Positions 6,091 to 6,377 of a stretch of 6,377 nt of DNA are shown piece by piece. Each line of letters opens with the position of its first letter. Position 1 is the first letter of the stretch. Below the pieces are notes generated by a model that was given only the letters and a program-made list of their open reading frames with translations, was not told the origin of the DNA and did not search any database. The stretch comes from Deltaproteobacteria bacterium (GTDB lineage: Bacteria > Desulfobacterota > Desulfarculia > Adiutricales > JAGVGV01): NCBI GenBank assembly GCA_020056895.1, contig JAGVGV010000386.1, positions 1-6,377 on the forward strand, in the 5' to 3' direction. The position numbers were made by a program, and so were the translations under genes.

Positions 6091-6252
6091 TTATATGGAT
6101 GGAATGCGTATCACGAAAATTTTAAATCAATTCGCATTGTTGCCGTTTGGCCTGACCGGTTGACCGAAAAGCCGCCGAATCAGAACGGGCCGCGGACCTC
6201 AAGAAACGCCCCCCCCCAAGACGGAACCATTACGAATTCCCTGAAAGCGGTC

Positions 6253-6281
6253 TTGACAGAGCAATCCGGCCGGAGTATATA
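6253..6281 (+). promoter_or_regulatory. Strong sigma-70 promoter for tRNA-Ala
   Basis: A perfect TTGACA (6253-6258), exactly 17 bases of spacer and TATATA (6276-6281, 5 of 6 matches to TATAAT) place the start near 6288, about 8 bases before the tRNA. The stretch after -10, GGGTGCC, is GC-rich like the discriminators of stable-RNA promoters under ppGpp control in proteobacteria; that control is inferred. Confidence 0.88.
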
Positions 6282-6295
6282 GGGTGCCGGTTCGT

Positions 6296-6371
6296 GGGGA
6301 TGTAGCTCAGCTGGGAGAGCGCCGGCCTCGCATGCCGGAGGTCAGGGGTTCGAGCCCCCTCATCTCCACCA
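6296..6371 (+). tRNA. tRNA-Ala (anticodon CGC)
   Basis: This is a complete 76-base tRNA with encoded CCA (6369-6371). The acceptor stem GGGGATG pairs with CATCTCC and includes the G3:U70 wobble pair that defines alanine tRNAs. The D stem is GCTC/GAGC. The anticodon stem CCGGC/GCCGG encloses CTCGCAT, putting CGC at 6329-6331; it reads alanine codon GCG. The T stem AGGGG/CCCCT encloses TTCGAGC. It is transcribed away from the thrS cluster. A CGC isoacceptor is expected in a GC-rich genome that uses GCG often. Confidence 0.98.
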
Positions 6372-6377
6372 AACAAA

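Larger units (their letters stand above)
5861..6252. other. Non-coding region between divergent tRNA genes
   Basis: No convincing gene is present; the short frames here lack ribosome binding sites and recognisable domains. Contents in order: a GC stem-loop (5902-5940), short CTTCAG-type repeats (6046-6090), an AT-rich patch inside an AATGCG/CGCATT inverted repeat (6103-6138), a TGACCG direct repeat (6153-6158 and 6161-6166) and a 9-C run (6209-6217). The tRNA promoters lie at its two ends. No duplicated tRNA 3' end was seen, so there is no sign of an integrated element. Confidence 0.6.

Noticed and set aside
5854..6282. Small open frames in the tRNA-tRNA gap, up to 142 codons
   Set aside because: There is no ribosome binding site and no recognisable domain, and they cross the stem-loop, the repeats and the tRNA-Ala promoter.
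5734..6371. tRNA 3' end as an integration site for a mobile element
   Set aside because: I found no second copy of either tRNA 3' end in the window and no integrase gene.

Overview
This window is GC-rich and carries a conserved bacterial translation cluster on the minus strand. Reading in the direction of transcription, the order is tRNA-Val(GAC), thrS, infC, rpmI, rplT, pheS and pheT, with pheT running off the left edge. At the right edge a divergent tRNA-Ala(CGC) lies on the plus strand. All five complete proteins and the partial one match their families over their whole visible length. I see no frameshift, no mobile element and no CRISPR array.

The gene order is the widespread IF3/L35/L20 arrangement flanked by threonyl- and phenylalanyl-tRNA synthetase genes. 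It is found in gamma- and deltaproteobacteria, among others. The GC-rich codon use, the tRNA-Val placed directly ahead of thrS and the absence of a pheM-like leader peptide before pheS fit a Desulfobacterota (deltaproteobacterial) type of genome. That assignment is inference from recall and is not proven here.

Layout: 1-909, N-terminal 303 codons of pheT; 910-1001, gap with two tandem hairpins; 1002-2015, pheS; 2016-2300, long non-coding leader with GC hairpins; 2301-2654, rplT; 2767-2964, rpmI; 3033-3563, infC, starting at an ATT codon behind a strong Shine-Dalgarno; 3564-3673, infC leader with a strong stem-loop; 3674-5572, thrS; 5573-5733, thrS leader; 5734-5808, tRNA-Val; 5809-6295, non-coding region with promoters facing both ways, a large GC stem-loop, short repeats and an AT-rich patch; 6296-6371, tRNA-Ala.

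Functionally, the products charge tRNAs (ThrRS, PheRS alpha and beta), start translation (IF3), build the 50S subunit (L35, L20) or serve as adaptors (two tRNAs). The interest of the window lies in regulation: the near-invariant non-AUG start of infC, base-pairing that could hide the rpmI ribosome binding site, and GC hairpins in almost every gap. No previously undescribed system is evident.
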